64,000 nt of DNA from Burkholderia stagnalis (GCF_902830275.1 NZ_CADESW010000016.1:62001-126000); one strand, 5' to 3'; positions 47,900 through 56,794 are shown, counted from the first letter of the stretch. Program-made: numbers and translations. The notes: generated by a model from the letters alone, not told the origin.

Positions 47900-49321
47900 A
47901 TGAAAACGCTGTTCTTGCAGGCCCCTTCGTACGACGGCTTCGACGGCGGAGCCGGCTCCCGCTACCAGGCGAAGCGCGAAATCCGCTCGTTCTGGTATCC
48001 GACGTGGCTCGCGCAGCCGGCCGCGCTCGTGCCGGGCAGCCGCGTCGTCGACGCGCCGGCCGACGGGCTGTCGGTCGACGAGACGCTGAAGATCGCGAAC
48101 GACTACGACCTCGTGATCATCCACACGAGCACGCCGTCGTTCCCGACCGACGCGATGTTCGCGCAGGATCTCAAGAAGATGAAGCCGTCGATGCTGGTCG
48201 GCATGGTGGGCGCGAAGGTGATGGTCGATCCGCACAACTCGCTCACGGCGAGCGAGGCCATCGACTTCGTGTGCCGCGAGGAATTCGACTACACCTGCAA
48301 GGAAATCGCCGAAGGCAAGCCGTTCCCCGAGATCAAGGGCTTGAGCTGGCGCGCGAAGGACGGCTCGATCGAGCACAACGAAGCGCGTCCGATCCTCGAG
48401 AACATGGACGAACTGCCGTTCGTCGCGCCCGTCTACAAGCGCGACCTGAAGATCGACAACTACTTCATCGGCTACCTGAACTACCCGTACGTGTCGATCT
48501 ACACGGGCCGCGGCTGCAAGTCGCGCTGCACGTTCTGCCTGTGGCCGCAGACGGTCAGCGGCCACCGCTATCGCACGCGCTCGGTCGAGAACGTGCTTGC
48601 GGAAGCGAAGTGGATCCGCGACAACATGCCGGAAGTGAAGGAACTGATGTTCGACGACGACACCTTCACCGACGACCTGCCGCGCGCCGAAGCCATCGCC
48701 ATCGGTCTGGGCAAGCTCGGCATGACGTGGTCGTGCAACGCGAAGGCGAACGTGCCGTACAAGACGCTCAAGGTCATGAAGGAAAACGGCCTGCGCCTGC
48801 TGCTGGTCGGCTTCGAATCCGGCGACGACCAGATCCTCGTGAACATCAAGAAGGGCGTGCGCACCGATTTCGCCCGCCGCTTCAGCGCGGACTGCAAGAA
48901 GCTCGGCATCAAGATCCACGGCACCTTCATTCTCGGCCTGCCGGGCGAGACGCAGGAAACCATCAAGAAGACGATCGAGTACGCGAAGGAAATCAATCCG
49001 CACACGATCCAGGTTTCGCTCGCCGCGCCGTATCCGGGCACGACGCTCTACAAGCAGGCCGTCGAAAACGGCTGGATGGAAGAGAACAAGACCATCAACC
49101 TGGTGAGCAAGGAAGGCGTGCAGCTCGCGGCGATCGGCTACGCGCATCTGTCGCGCGACGAGATCTATCACCACCTCGAGCAGTTCTACCGCGAGTTCTA
49201 CTTCCGCCCGTCGAAGATCTGGGAGATCGTGCGCGAGATGCTGACGAGCTGGGACATGATGAAGCGCCGTCTGCGCGAGGGCGTCGAATTCTTCCGCTTC
49301 CTGCGCGCGCACGAGGCCTGA
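47900..49321 (+). CDS. hpnJ: Hopanoid radical SAM protein HpnJ
   Basis: 473 residues from ATG 47900, which has GGAG five bases upstream. The N-terminal B12-binding-like domain includes DYDLVIIHTSTPSFPTD. The radical SAM core carries the cluster motif GRGCKSRCTFCLWP (C-x3-C-x2-C). A C-terminal extension completes it. HpnJ is linked to ring contraction giving bacteriohopane cyclitol ether, a hopanoid side chain found in Burkholderia. It lies between the glycosyltransferase and deacetylase genes of the same pathway. Confidence 0.95.
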   Translation: MKTLFLQAPSYDGFDGGAGSRYQAKREIRSFWYPTWLAQPAALVPGSRVVDAPADGLSVDETLKIANDYDLVIIHTSTPSFPTDAMFAQDLKKMKPSMLVGMVGAKVMVDPHNSLTASEAIDFVCREEFDYTCKEIAEGKPFPEIKGLSWRAKDGSIEHNEARPILENMDELPFVAPVYKRDLKIDNYFIGYLNYPYVSIYTGRGCKSRCTFCLWPQTVSGHRYRTRSVENVLAEAKWIRDNMPEVKELMFDDDTFTDDLPRAEAIAIGLGKLGMTWSCNAKANVPYKTLKVMKENGLRLLLVGFESGDDQILVNIKKGVRTDFARRFSADCKKLGIKIHGTFILGLPGETQETIKKTIEYAKEINPHTIQVSLAAPYPGTTLYKQAVENGWMEENKTINLVSKEGVQLAAIGYAHLSRDEIYHHLEQFYREFYFRPSKIWEIVREMLTSWDMMKRRLREGVEFFRFLRAHEA

Positions 49322-49324
49322 TTC

Positions 49325-50209
49325 GTGAGCACACAGCGGGCGGCGCGGGCGCTCATCTTCACCGCGGACGACTTCGGGCTGCATCCGCGGGTGAACGCGG
49401 CGGTCGAGCGCGCGCATCGCGACGGCGTGCTGAACGCCGCGAGCCTGATGGTCGGCGCGCCGGCCGCGCAGGATGCGATCGAGCGCGCGCGGCGGCTGCC
49501 GTCGCTCGCAGTCGGCCTGCATCTCGTGCTCGCGGACGGGCCGGCCACGCTGCCCGCGCATGAGATCCCCGCGCTCGTCGGCGCCGACGGGCGCTTCGGC
49601 GACGCGATGGCGAAGGACGGCTGCCGCTTCTTCTTCCTGCCGCACGTGCGTGCGCAGCTGCGCCGCGAGATCCGCGCGCAGTTCGACGCGTTCGCGGCGA
49701 GCGGCCTGCCGCTCGACCACGTGAACGCGCACAAGCATTTCCATCTGCATCCGACGATCCTGTCGATGATCATCGAGATCGGCCGCGACTACGGGCTGCG
49801 CGCGGTCCGGCTGCCGTACGAGGTGACCGCGCCCGCGTGGCTGAAGCCGTGGATCGGGCTCGTGCGCGCGCGGCTCGACCACGCGGGGCTCGCGCACAAC
49901 GACTACGTGGTCGGCATCGAGCACACGGGCGGGATGGACGAGGCGGTGCTGCTCGACGCGCTCGCGGCGCTGCCGCCGGGCGTCGGCGAGATCTACTGCC
50001 ATCCGGCCGAGGCGGGCGAGGGCCCGGTCACGCCGACGATGGCCGGCTACCGTCCGGTCGACGAACTGGATGCGCTGCTGTCGCCGCGCGTCGCCGCCGC
50101 GCTGAAGGCGTCGGGCGCCGCGACGGGCGGCTTCGCCGCGGTGTTCGGCCAGGCCGCGTCGCCGCGCACCGCGCGCGCGGCGCGTCAACCGGGAGCGCAG
50201 CCATCATGA
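49325..50209 (+). CDS. hpnK: Hopanoid deacetylase HpnK (YdjC-like)
   Basis: 294 residues from GTG 49325, 3 bases after hpnJ. YdjC/CDA-like fold with the metal motif IFTADDFGLHPRVN at the N-terminus, the mid histidine VGLHLVL, and HVNAHKHFHLHP. It deacetylates the GlcNAc-hopanoid made by HpnI to give glucosaminyl-bacteriohopanetetrol, substrate for HpnJ. The stop overlaps the hpnL start. Confidence 0.94.
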   Translation: MSTQRAARALIFTADDFGLHPRVNAAVERAHRDGVLNAASLMVGAPAAQDAIERARRLPSLAVGLHLVLADGPATLPAHEIPALVGADGRFGDAMAKDGCRFFFLPHVRAQLRREIRAQFDAFAASGLPLDHVNAHKHFHLHPTILSMIIEIGRDYGLRAVRLPYEVTAPAWLKPWIGLVRARLDHAGLAHNDYVVGIEHTGGMDEAVLLDALAALPPGVGEIYCHPAEAGEGPVTPTMAGYRPVDELDALLSPRVAAALKASGAATGGFAAVFGQAASPRTARAARQPGAQPS

Positions 50210-51234
50210 AGTGGATCAAATGGCTCGGCTGGCCGATCGGCATCGGGATCCTGCTCGCGCTGGTGCTGCACGAAGGCGTCGGCGACGTGTCGCGGATGAT
50301 CGAGCAGGCCGGCTTCGCGCTGCTGTGGCTCGTGCCGTTCCATGCGCTGCCGCTGCTGCTCGACGCGTATGCGTGGCAGCTGCTGCTCGGCAAGCGCAGC
50401 TCGCTGCCGTTCCTGTGGTGGGTTGCGACCGTACGTGAAGCCGTGAACCGGCTGCTGCCGGTGGTCGGGATCGGCGGCGAGATCGTCGGCATCCGGCTTG
50501 CGCGCTGGCAGGTGCCGGACGCGAGCCGCGTGACCGCGTCGGTGATCGTCGAGGTGCTCGTCACGATCGTCGTGCAGTATGCGTTCGCCGCGCTCGGCCT
50601 CGTGCTGCTGCTCGCGACCACCCACAACATGGGCGGCGGCACGATCGGCCTCGCGCTGCTGCTGTCGCTGCCGCTGCCGGTGCTCGGCGTCGTGCTGATG
50701 CGGCGCGGCGGGATCTTCCATGCGATCGAGCGTTTCGCGGGCCGCCTGCTCGGCGATTCGCACCGGCTGCTGCAGGGCGTCGACGGCCGGCGGCTCGATA
50801 CGGACATCGACGCGCTGATGTCGCGCACGGGCCTGCTGTTCAGCGCGTTCTTCTGGCAATTGCTCGGCTACGCGGTGGGCGCGCTCGAGATCTACTGGGC
50901 GCTCGCGCTGCTCGGCCATCCGGTGTCGATCGGCGGCGCGCTCGCGATCGAGGCGATGACCCAGGCCGCGCGCCATGCCGCGTTCATGGTGCCGGGCGGC
51001 CTCGGCGTGCAGGAAGCGACCGTCGTGCTGCTCGCGCAGATGTTCGGCGTCGACCGCGACACGGCGCTGTCGCTCGCGCTCGTGAAGCGTGCGCGCGAAG
51101 TCGTGTTCGGCTGCATCGCGCTCGGCTCGTGGCAGCTCGCCGAGCTGGTCCGCACGCGACGCCGGATCACCGCGCCCGCGTCGCGCGCGCCGCAGCCGGC
51201 GAAGGCCGCGCGCGAAACCGAAACGATGCACTGA
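50206..51234 (+). CDS. hpnL: Hopanoid-associated membrane protein HpnL
   Basis: 342 residues from ATG 50206 in a 4-base overlap with hpnK. It is a multi-pass membrane protein of the flippase-like UPF0104/LPG synthase transmembrane family. Helices alternate throughout, with VNRLLPVVGIGGEIVGIRLA and MVPGGLGVQEATVVLLA as family elements. In hopanoid clusters HpnL is proposed to take part in transport or localisation of hopanoids. Its exact activity is not settled. Confidence 0.92.
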   Translation: MKWIKWLGWPIGIGILLALVLHEGVGDVSRMIEQAGFALLWLVPFHALPLLLDAYAWQLLLGKRSSLPFLWWVATVREAVNRLLPVVGIGGEIVGIRLARWQVPDASRVTASVIVEVLVTIVVQYAFAALGLVLLLATTHNMGGGTIGLALLLSLPLPVLGVVLMRRGGIFHAIERFAGRLLGDSHRLLQGVDGRRLDTDIDALMSRTGLLFSAFFWQLLGYAVGALEIYWALALLGHPVSIGGALAIEAMTQAARHAAFMVPGGLGVQEATVVLLAQMFGVDRDTALSLALVKRAREVVFGCIALGSWQLAELVRTRRRITAPASRAPQPAKAARETETMH

Positions 51235-51262
51235 ACGAGACGGGCCGCGCGCCCGTCTCGTC
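51235..51262 (+). terminator. Terminator after hpnL
   Basis: An 11-base perfect stem, ACGAGACGGGC / GCCCGTCTCGT, starting right after the hpnL stop and followed by CTTTCC. Confidence 0.7.
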
Positions 51263-51354
51263 TTTCCGCCTTGTCCCCCGCCTTGCCTCATCTCGCGCTT
51301 TCGGCGGCGCGCGGGTATGCTTGCCGCGTGTTTGTCTCGACGCCGTTTCCTCAG

Positions 51355-51912
51355 ATGATTTTCCGTTTCCGGCTGTTTCCCGTCGCGATGCTGGCCGCCG
51401 CCGTGGCGCTGAGCGCGTGCGACGACAAGCAAGGCGAGCTCAACGTGCAACGTATCCGCGATTTCTTCAATGCGATCAAGCCGGCGCCGCTGCTGCTGAA
51501 GGGGCTGAAGCCGGGCGAGTCGACCGAGGCGGACATCCGCGGCACGATGGGCAAGCCCGAGACCGAGCGCGTGTTCACCGACGGCTCGAAGCGCCTCGAA
51601 TATCCGCGCGGGCCGATGGGCAACCAGACGTGGTTCGTCGACCTCGACGCGAACGGGCGCTATGCGGGCGCGACGCAGGTGCTCACCGCGGCCAACTTCG
51701 CGAAGGTGCAGCCCGGCATGCATGCGGACGAGGTGCGGCGCCTGCTCGGCAAGCCGTGCGACGTCGCGCAGTATCCGCTGAAGCCCGAGACGGTCTGGAG
51801 CTGGCGCTGGCTCGAGGACGGCGTCAACCAGGACGCCTTCTTCAACGTGCATTTCGGGCCGGACGGGCTCGTCTACACGACCTCGCGCTCCGACATCCTG
51901 ACGGGCCACTGA
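51355..51912 (+). CDS. BamE/SmpA-like lipoprotein
   Basis: 185 residues from ATG 51355. A lipoprotein signal has the lipobox ALSAC (cysteine about residue 22). Two repeats of the BamE-type fold follow: KPGESTEADIRGTMGKPETE in the first and VQPGMHADEVRRLLGKPCDV in the second. They point to an outer-membrane protein assembly or envelope lipoprotein of the OmlA superfamily. The true BamE of the organism may be elsewhere, so this is a paralogue call. Single gene. Confidence 0.8.
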   Translation: MIFRFRLFPVAMLAAAVALSACDDKQGELNVQRIRDFFNAIKPAPLLLKGLKPGESTEADIRGTMGKPETERVFTDGSKRLEYPRGPMGNQTWFVDLDANGRYAGATQVLTAANFAKVQPGMHADEVRRLLGKPCDVAQYPLKPETVWSWRWLEDGVNQDAFFNVHFGPDGLVYTTSRSDILTGH

Positions 51913-51956
51913 TCGCTTCGCTATATCGAAAAAGCGACCGGAAAATTGCAAAAAGT

Positions 51957-52000
51957 CCGCTTCCCGACCGTTCGCCCGACGGTCAGCAAGCGGTTTTTTT
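51957..52000 (+). terminator. Terminator after the lipoprotein gene
   Basis: A two-tier hairpin: outer stem CCGCTT / AAGCGG, inner stem GACCGT / ACGGTC, followed by seven T. Confidence 0.8.
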
Positions 52001-52027
52001 CTTTTCGAAACAGACGTGTAGCGCACA

Positions 52028-52064
52028 GTTTGCAATGGTGCGGGGAATTGTTGCGATGCAGCAA
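52028..52064 (+). promoter_or_regulatory. Candidate ArgR-type site upstream of aotQ
   Basis: TGTTGC-N8-AA at 52049-52064 is one base from TGTCGC-N8-AA, the half-site described for Pseudomonas ArgR. A weaker half-site, GTTTGC (52028-52033), lies exactly 21 bases upstream, the expected direct-repeat spacing. It also forms GTTGC-N6-GCAAC. The assignment rests on motif shape and on the nearby argR-type gene. Confidence 0.35.
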
Positions 52065-52171
52065 CCATGCGGACCGTGATTTGAGACAAACATTTTCGCT
52101 TGCGACTATCCGCGTCAGCCCGGCGTGGGGAGGATTCCGCGCCGGCATCCATTCCAACTCTGGAGACGCGC

Positions 52172-52861
52172 GTGTTCCTTTACGGCTTTGGTCCTGTCCT
52201 GTGGGCGGGCACCGTGCAGACGATCGAGCTGTCGGTGCTGTCGCTTGCCACTGCGGTGGCGCTGGGGCTGATCGGCGCAGTGGCGAAGCTGTCGCATAAC
52301 CGGTTCCTGCGTTCGATCGCGACCGGCTACACGACGCTGATCCGCTCGGTGCCCGATCTGGTCCTGATGCTGCTGCTGTTCTACAGCATCCAGATCTGGC
52401 TGAACCAGTTCACCGACCTCGTCGGCTGGGAGCAGATCGACATCGACCCGTTCGTCGCCGGCGTGCTGACGCTCGGCTTCATCTACGGCGCGTACTTCAC
52501 CGAGACGTTCCGCGGCGCGTTCCTGTCGGTGCCGCGCGGCCAGCTCGAGGCGGGCGCCGCCTACGGGATGAGCGGGCTGCGGGTGTTCGTGCGGATCATG
52601 TTTCCGCAGATGATGCGCTTCGCGCTGCCGGGCATCGGCAACAACTGGCAGGTGCTCGTGAAGGCCACCGCGCTGGTGTCGATCATCGGCCTCGCCGATG
52701 TCGTGAAGGCGGCGCAGGACGCGGGCAAGAGCACGTTCAACATGTTCTTCTTCATTCTCGTCGCGGCGCTGATCTATCTCGCGATCACGACCGTTTCCAA
52801 CCTCGTGCTGATGCAGCTCGAGAAGCGTTATTCCATGGGCGTGCGGCACGCAGAACTATGA
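52172..52861 (+). CDS. aotQ: Basic amino acid ABC transporter permease (HisQ/AotQ type)
   Basis: 229 residues from GTG 52172 with GGAGA upstream. Permease of the HisMQ family with about five membrane helices. The cytoplasmic coupling loop EAGAAYGMSGLRVFVRIMFPQ interacts with the ATPase. It imports histidine, arginine, ornithine or lysine. Partners follow in a tight operon: the second permease overlaps by 4 bases. Gene order transporter-ArgR-ast points to arginine/ornithine. The substrate-binding protein gene, usually first, is not adjacent. Confidence 0.88.
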   Translation: MFLYGFGPVLWAGTVQTIELSVLSLATAVALGLIGAVAKLSHNRFLRSIATGYTTLIRSVPDLVLMLLLFYSIQIWLNQFTDLVGWEQIDIDPFVAGVLTLGFIYGAYFTETFRGAFLSVPRGQLEAGAAYGMSGLRVFVRIMFPQMMRFALPGIGNNWQVLVKATALVSIIGLADVVKAAQDAGKSTFNMFFFILVAALIYLAITTVSNLVLMQLEKRYSMGVRHAEL

Positions 52862-53571
52862 TCGAGATTCTCCAGGAATTCGGCCAGGCGTTCCTTTACT
52901 GGGACGGCCAGCGCCTGTCGGGCCTCGCGGTCACGCTGTGGCTGCTCGTCGCGTCGATTTCGCTCGGCTTCGTGTGCGCGGTGCCGCTCGCGGTCGCACG
53001 CGTGTCGAAGAAGAAATGGGTGTCGATGCCGGTGCGCTTCTACACCTACGTGTTCCGCGGCACGCCGCTGTACGTGCAGCTGCTGCTGCTCTACACGGGC
53101 ATGTACAGCCTCGAATTCGTGCGTTCGCATTCGCTGCTCGACGCGTTTTTCAGGAGCGGCTTCAACTGCGCGATTCTCGCGTTCGCGCTGAACACCTGCG
53201 CGTACACGACCGAGATCTTCGCCGGCGCGATCCGTGCGATTCCGCACGGCGAGGTCGAGGCCGCGCGGGCATACGGGATGACGCCGTTCACGATGTACCG
53301 CCGCGTGATCCTGCCGTCGGCGCTGCGTCGCGCGCTGCCGCTGTACAGCAACGAGGTGATCCTGATGCTGCACGCGACGACGGTCGCGTTCACCGCGACC
53401 GTGCCGGACATCCTGAAGGTCGCGCGCGACGCGAATTCGGCGACGTACATGGCCTTCCAGTCGTTCGGGATCGCCGCGCTGATCTATCTTGCGGTATCGT
53501 TCGCACTCGTCGCGGCGTTTCGCCGGGCAGAGCGCCACTGGCTCGCGTACCTCGCGGCCGGCCGTCATTGA
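52858..53571 (+). CDS. aotM: Basic amino acid ABC transporter permease (HisM/AotM type)
   Basis: 237 residues, start overlapping the aotQ stop (ATGA). HisM-type permease with its own coupling loop, VEAARAYGMTPFTMYRRVILPS. It has the family motif YTYVFRGTPLYVQLLLLY and pairs with AotQ as a heterodimeric membrane channel. The C-terminal FRRAERHWLAYL is typical of HisM. Confidence 0.9.
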   Translation: MIEILQEFGQAFLYWDGQRLSGLAVTLWLLVASISLGFVCAVPLAVARVSKKKWVSMPVRFYTYVFRGTPLYVQLLLLYTGMYSLEFVRSHSLLDAFFRSGFNCAILAFALNTCAYTTEIFAGAIRAIPHGEVEAARAYGMTPFTMYRRVILPSALRRALPLYSNEVILMLHATTVAFTATVPDILKVARDANSATYMAFQSFGIAALIYLAVSFALVAAFRRAERHWLAYLAAGRH

Positions 53572-53592
53572 ATTCACTTCGAGGAGAGCCAG

Positions 53593-54387
53593 ATGGCCGA
53601 GATCAATCAAACGAGCCCTGCCTGCAAGCTTGCGGCGCTCGACATTCACAAGCGCTACGGTGACAACGAGGTGCTCAAGGGCGTCTCGCTGAACGCGAAG
53701 GCCGGCGACGTCATCAGCATCATCGGCGCGAGCGGCTCGGGCAAGAGCACGTTCCTGCGCTGCATCAATTTTCTCGAGCGGCCGAATGCCGGGCAGATCG
53801 TCGTCGACGGCGAGGCCGTGCGCACCAGGACCGACAAGGCCGGCGCGCTCGAGGTGGCCGACCACAAGCAGCTGCAGCGGATCCGCACGAAGCTCGCGAT
53901 GGTGTTCCAGCATTTCAACTTGTGGGCGCACATGAACGTGCTCGAGAACGTGATGGAGGCGCCGCTTCACGTGCTCGGCATTTCGAAGAAGGAAGCCGAG
54001 GATCGCGCGCGCGAATATCTCGAGAAGGTCGGCCTCGCGCCGCGGGTCGAGAAGCAGTATCCGTCGCACCTGTCGGGCGGCCAGCAGCAGCGCGTCGCGA
54101 TTGCGCGGGCGCTGGCGATGCACCCGGACGTGATGCTGTTCGACGAACCGACTTCCGCGCTCGATCCGGAACTCGTCGGCGAAGTGCTGAAGGTGATGCA
54201 GAAGCTGGCCGAGGAAGGGCGCACGATGATCGTCGTCACGCACGAGATGGGTTTCGCGCGCAACGTGTCGAATCATGTGATGTTCCTGCACCAGGGGCGG
54301 ACCGAGGAGCAGGGCGATCCGGCGGAGGTGCTGGTGCGTCCGCAGAGCGAGCGCCTGAAGCAGTTCCTGTCGGGCAGCCTGAAGTAA
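53593..54387 (+). CDS. aotP: Basic amino acid ABC transporter ATP-binding protein (HisP/AotP type)
   Basis: 264 residues, 21 bases after aotM with a GAGGAGAG ribosome site. ATPase motifs are [13 protein letters not shown] (Walker A), [15 protein letters not shown] (signature), [14 protein letters not shown] (Walker B) and the switch [10 protein letters not shown]. The HisP-type insertion with [19 protein letters not shown] is present. It powers arginine/ornithine or histidine import by AotQM. Confidence 0.93.
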   Translation: MAEINQTSPACKLAALDIHKRYGDNEVLKGVSLNAKAGDVISIIGASGSGKSTFLRCINFLERPNAGQIVVDGEAVRTRTDKAGALEVADHKQLQRIRTKLAMVFQHFNLWAHMNVLENVMEAPLHVLGISKKEAEDRAREYLEKVGLAPRVEKQYPSHLSGGQQQRVAIARALAMHPDVMLFDEPTSALDPELVGEVLKVMQKLAEEGRTMIVVTHEMGFARNVSNHVMFLHQGRTEEQGDPAEVLVRPQSERLKQFLSGSLK

Positions 54388-54409
54388 CGCGACAGGGCAG
54401 GCTGCATAC

Positions 54410-55453
54410 GTGGTACCGGTGTCCCGTCCCGCAGGCGCCACCCGCACGACGCAGGTGGTGATCGTCGCATTGCCGCCCGTGTCGATGTCGGGTGTGGGTC
54501 CGATCGTCGATGCGTTGAATCTCGCGAACGAGATCGACGGGCGGCTGTTGTATCGGTGGCAGGTGTGTTCGTGGGACGGGCGGCCCGTGCCGCTCGCCGG
54601 CGGCGCGCAATGGCATGCCGATGCGGTGTTCAACGATACGATCGCGTGTGACTGGCTGATCGTCGTCAGCGAGCGGTTCCAGCAGTTCGCGGACTACCGG
54701 TTGTTTCTTGCGAGCCTTGCGCGGGTGGGGCAGCGCACGCCGCTCGTGACGGGCATTCACCATGGCGTGTGGTGGCTCGCGATGGCGGGGCAGTTGTCCG
54801 GCTATCGCGTGAGCGTGAACTGGGAGACGTATCAGCAGTTTGCGGAGCAGTTCGAGCGGTCGATCGTCACGCAGCAGATCTTCGAGATCGATCGGGATCG
54901 GGCCACCTGTGCCGGTGGGCAGGCGACGGTCGATTTCATGCTCGCCATGATCGGCCGCGAGCACGGGCCGGAGCTTGCCGAACGGATTGCCGATGCGCTT
55001 GGCGCGGGCACGTTGCGCAGTGGCGAGGAGCGGCAGCGGATTCCTTTCGTGACGGCTCCCGGGGAGCGGCATCCTCGGTTGAACGATGCATTGCTGTTGA
55101 TGGAAGCGAATGTCGAGGATCCGCTGACGACCGATGAAATCGCCGGGTTGGTCGGCGTGTCGCGGCGGCAGCTCGAAAGGCTGTTTCGGCAGTATCTCGG
55201 GGCGATGCCCTCCAAGTATTACCTCAATTTGCGGTTGCTGAAGGCGCGCACGCAGTTGCAGCGGACCAGCAAGTCGGTCGTGCAGGTCAGTCTCGCCTGT
55301 GGGTTTTCTTCTGCTGCGCACTTTTCTAACGCGTACCGCGAACGGTTTGGCGTGACGCCGCGGGAAGATCGGCGAGCCTGGCTCGAGAAGCAGACTGGCG
55401 GCGGCGGTGAGCCCCGCGCCGGGGCGCTTGTCGAGCGCGGGGATAAAGGGTAA
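54410..55453 (+). CDS. argR: ArgR-type AraC regulator with amidotransferase-like domain
   Basis: 347 residues from GTG 54410, 22 bases after aotP. The N-terminal half (about 15-195) is a DJ-1/PfpI-like sensor domain, starting VVIVALPPVSMSGVGPIVDAL. The C-terminal AraC domain (about 235-335) has two helix-turn-helices: TTDEIAGLVGVSRRQLERLF, and VSLACGFSSAAHFSNAYRERFG. This is the GlxA layout shared by Pseudomonas ArgR, whose gene also closes the aot transporter operon and activates arginine catabolism. The position before the ast operon agrees. The gene name is by synteny. Confidence 0.82.
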   Translation: MVPVSRPAGATRTTQVVIVALPPVSMSGVGPIVDALNLANEIDGRLLYRWQVCSWDGRPVPLAGGAQWHADAVFNDTIACDWLIVVSERFQQFADYRLFLASLARVGQRTPLVTGIHHGVWWLAMAGQLSGYRVSVNWETYQQFAEQFERSIVTQQIFEIDRDRATCAGGQATVDFMLAMIGREHGPELAERIADALGAGTLRSGEERQRIPFVTAPGERHPRLNDALLLMEANVEDPLTTDEIAGLVGVSRRQLERLFRQYLGAMPSKYYLNLRLLKARTQLQRTSKSVVQVSLACGFSSAAHFSNAYRERFGVTPREDRRAWLEKQTGGGGEPRAGALVERGDKG

Positions 55454-55471
55454 GCGGGGCGGTTTGTCGTG

Positions 55472-55733
55472 AATTGCCCGTAATGCTCTCGGTCTGTTTG
55501 CGTCGCCCCTCCCCGGGGCGGGGGTCACTTTTCTTTGTCTTGCCAAAGAAAAGTAACCAAAAGAAAGGCGCCAGAAATGCCCAGGCCTACAGTGCGATCG
55601 GCAACCGAGTGGACCGCACAAAAGTGTCCGCGCCACGGCTCACATCAGAGTGGTTCGAGCAATGGTTCTGACTCGTCGCACCTCCCAACAAAGCGGTATA
55701 CCGCCCGCTAGCTCCGTCCTCGCTGCGCTCGGC
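55472..55733 (+). repeat. Left arm of the inverted repeat flanking the T6SS cassette
   Basis: About 235-260 bases that match the reverse complement of 57525-57785. Highly matching blocks: the GTCGCCCCT region, GTCACTTTTCTTTG with its hairpin partner (55524-55557), a block at about 55651-55674 containing GGTTCGAGCAATGGTTCTGA, and CGGTATACCGCCCGCTAGCT near 55694-55713. Between blocks the arms differ. It fills the gap after argR and holds no gene. The internal hairpin may also end the argR transcript. Confidence 0.9.
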
Positions 55734-55844
55734 TGCAAGGTGTTTCAAGTCGCTAGGAGATGGTGTTTGCGGTGACCTTGCCAGACGCCTGCGACGAATT
55801 GCCGACGACGGCGCACATCCGTTCCCCAACGGCTGCGGCAGAGG

Positions 55845-56180
55845 TTAGCCGGCAAGACTTACGTACGGTGCGACGTATGGCTTGCAATAGAACAGCACGG
55901 CGAGCAACGTGACAACGAAAAGCGCTCCTCCCCAGCGACGTCCCGGCCACCGTTCATATGCCACCGCATTCAATATCGCGAACGTGATAGCGGGCCATAA
56001 CAACATGGCGAACATGCCCCACAGGAACTTCGCATGCGATGTGCAGTGTTCCATGTCGTTGCAGCCTGTCGCATGTGACTTCACCTCGGGCCAATGAATG
56101 TGATTGACGGCGTAGATGGTCGCCCATGTGACGAGCAAGCCCCATGCGAACCCCAGTACAGCGAGCGCCATACGTTTCAT
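55845..56180 (-). CDS. Three-helix membrane protein, candidate Tae4 immunity
   Basis: 111 residues; its ATG overlaps the stop of the Tae4 gene by 4 bases, the position of an immunity gene. Three hydrophobic segments (about 5-25, 53-76 and 84-99). Positive residues at the N-terminus and in ERWPGRRW suggest an N-in, C-out topology. The loop 27-52 would then be periplasmic and contains Cys40 and Cys46. Known Tai4 immunity proteins are soluble periplasmic proteins, so this is not an obvious Tai4. Immunity is inferred from position only. Lower GC than the chromosome. Confidence 0.6.
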   Translation of the reverse strand: MKRMALAVLGFAWGLLVTWATIYAVNHIHWPEVKSHATGCNDMEHCTSHAKFLWGMFAMLLWPAITFAILNAVAYERWPGRRWGGALFVVTLLAVLFYCKPYVAPYVSLAG

Positions 56181-56794
56181 TTCACTTCCCAGAAAAGGAT
56201 TTCCTTGGAATCGGCAAGGTCGGAGAACCAGTTGTCGTTCGTCAGTGGATTTAGGAATTGCGACACGCCAATGCGAAAGCGTAAGAAACTCACGACGGAC
56301 GGCGTAAGCGTGTCCTTGTTCCACAGGTCGATATGACCACCGCTCAGTGCGTCGGCCGAGTCGCCATCCTGACGCCAGTAGCCGAAAAAATAGATGATAC
56401 CGGTCCGGCCTTTTACCTGCTCTTGCCAATCCGGGCCAGTGATTTTTTCCGGTCTGCCAAGCCCAAGGAACGGGCGAAGCTTTAACCATTCAGCCAGCTC
56501 GTACGCGCGCGTCGCTGTTGCTTTGCCGCGAAGTATCAGGCGGCCTAGCGTCTTCTTTCCCGGCATCGGCTTCAACACATTTTGTGAAAACGACTTCATG
56601 TCGCTCCCGATGCTGTGAAACGTGACGCTCATGCGAATGGCGCATTGATTCTCATATTCGCCAGTGGGGTCGTCATAGGGGGCATTCTTCGGATACGCAT
56701 TCCAAAGCTCCTGAAAGGACAGTGCTTGAAGCTGTACAGATTTCGTTGATTTGGGCGTGTCATTCGTGCGGACCTTCGTAGATGGATTAGGCAT
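56177..56794 (-). CDS. tae4: Type VI secretion amidase effector, Tae4 type
   Basis: 205 residues from ATG 56794. Tae4-like NlpC/P60 fold: SFQELWNAYP, then catalytic cysteine Cys51 in ENQCAIRMSVTF, later GIIYFFGYWR, and catalytic His154 in SGGHIDLWN. Tae4 enzymes cut the D-glutamyl-diaminopimelate bond of peptidoglycan after delivery into a rival's periplasm. No signal peptide, as expected for a T6SS cargo. It overlaps the PAAR gene by 8 bases upstream and the putative immunity gene by 4 downstream. GC is lower than the surrounding chromosome. Confidence 0.9.
   Translation of the reverse strand: MPNPSTKVRTNDTPKSTKSVQLQALSFQELWNAYPKNAPYDDPTGEYENQCAIRMSVTFHSIGSDMKSFSQNVLKPMPGKKTLGRLILRGKATATRAYELAEWLKLRPFLGLGRPEKITGPDWQEQVKGRTGIIYFFGYWRQDGDSADALSGGHIDLWNKDTLTPSVVSFLRFRIGVSQFLNPLTNDNWFSDLADSKEILFWEVK

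Noticed and set aside
55587-55829. Small open frames within both inverted-repeat arms (also 57389-57607)
   Set aside because: Both arms encode similar short peptides only because they are copies of one repeat; no start context or family.
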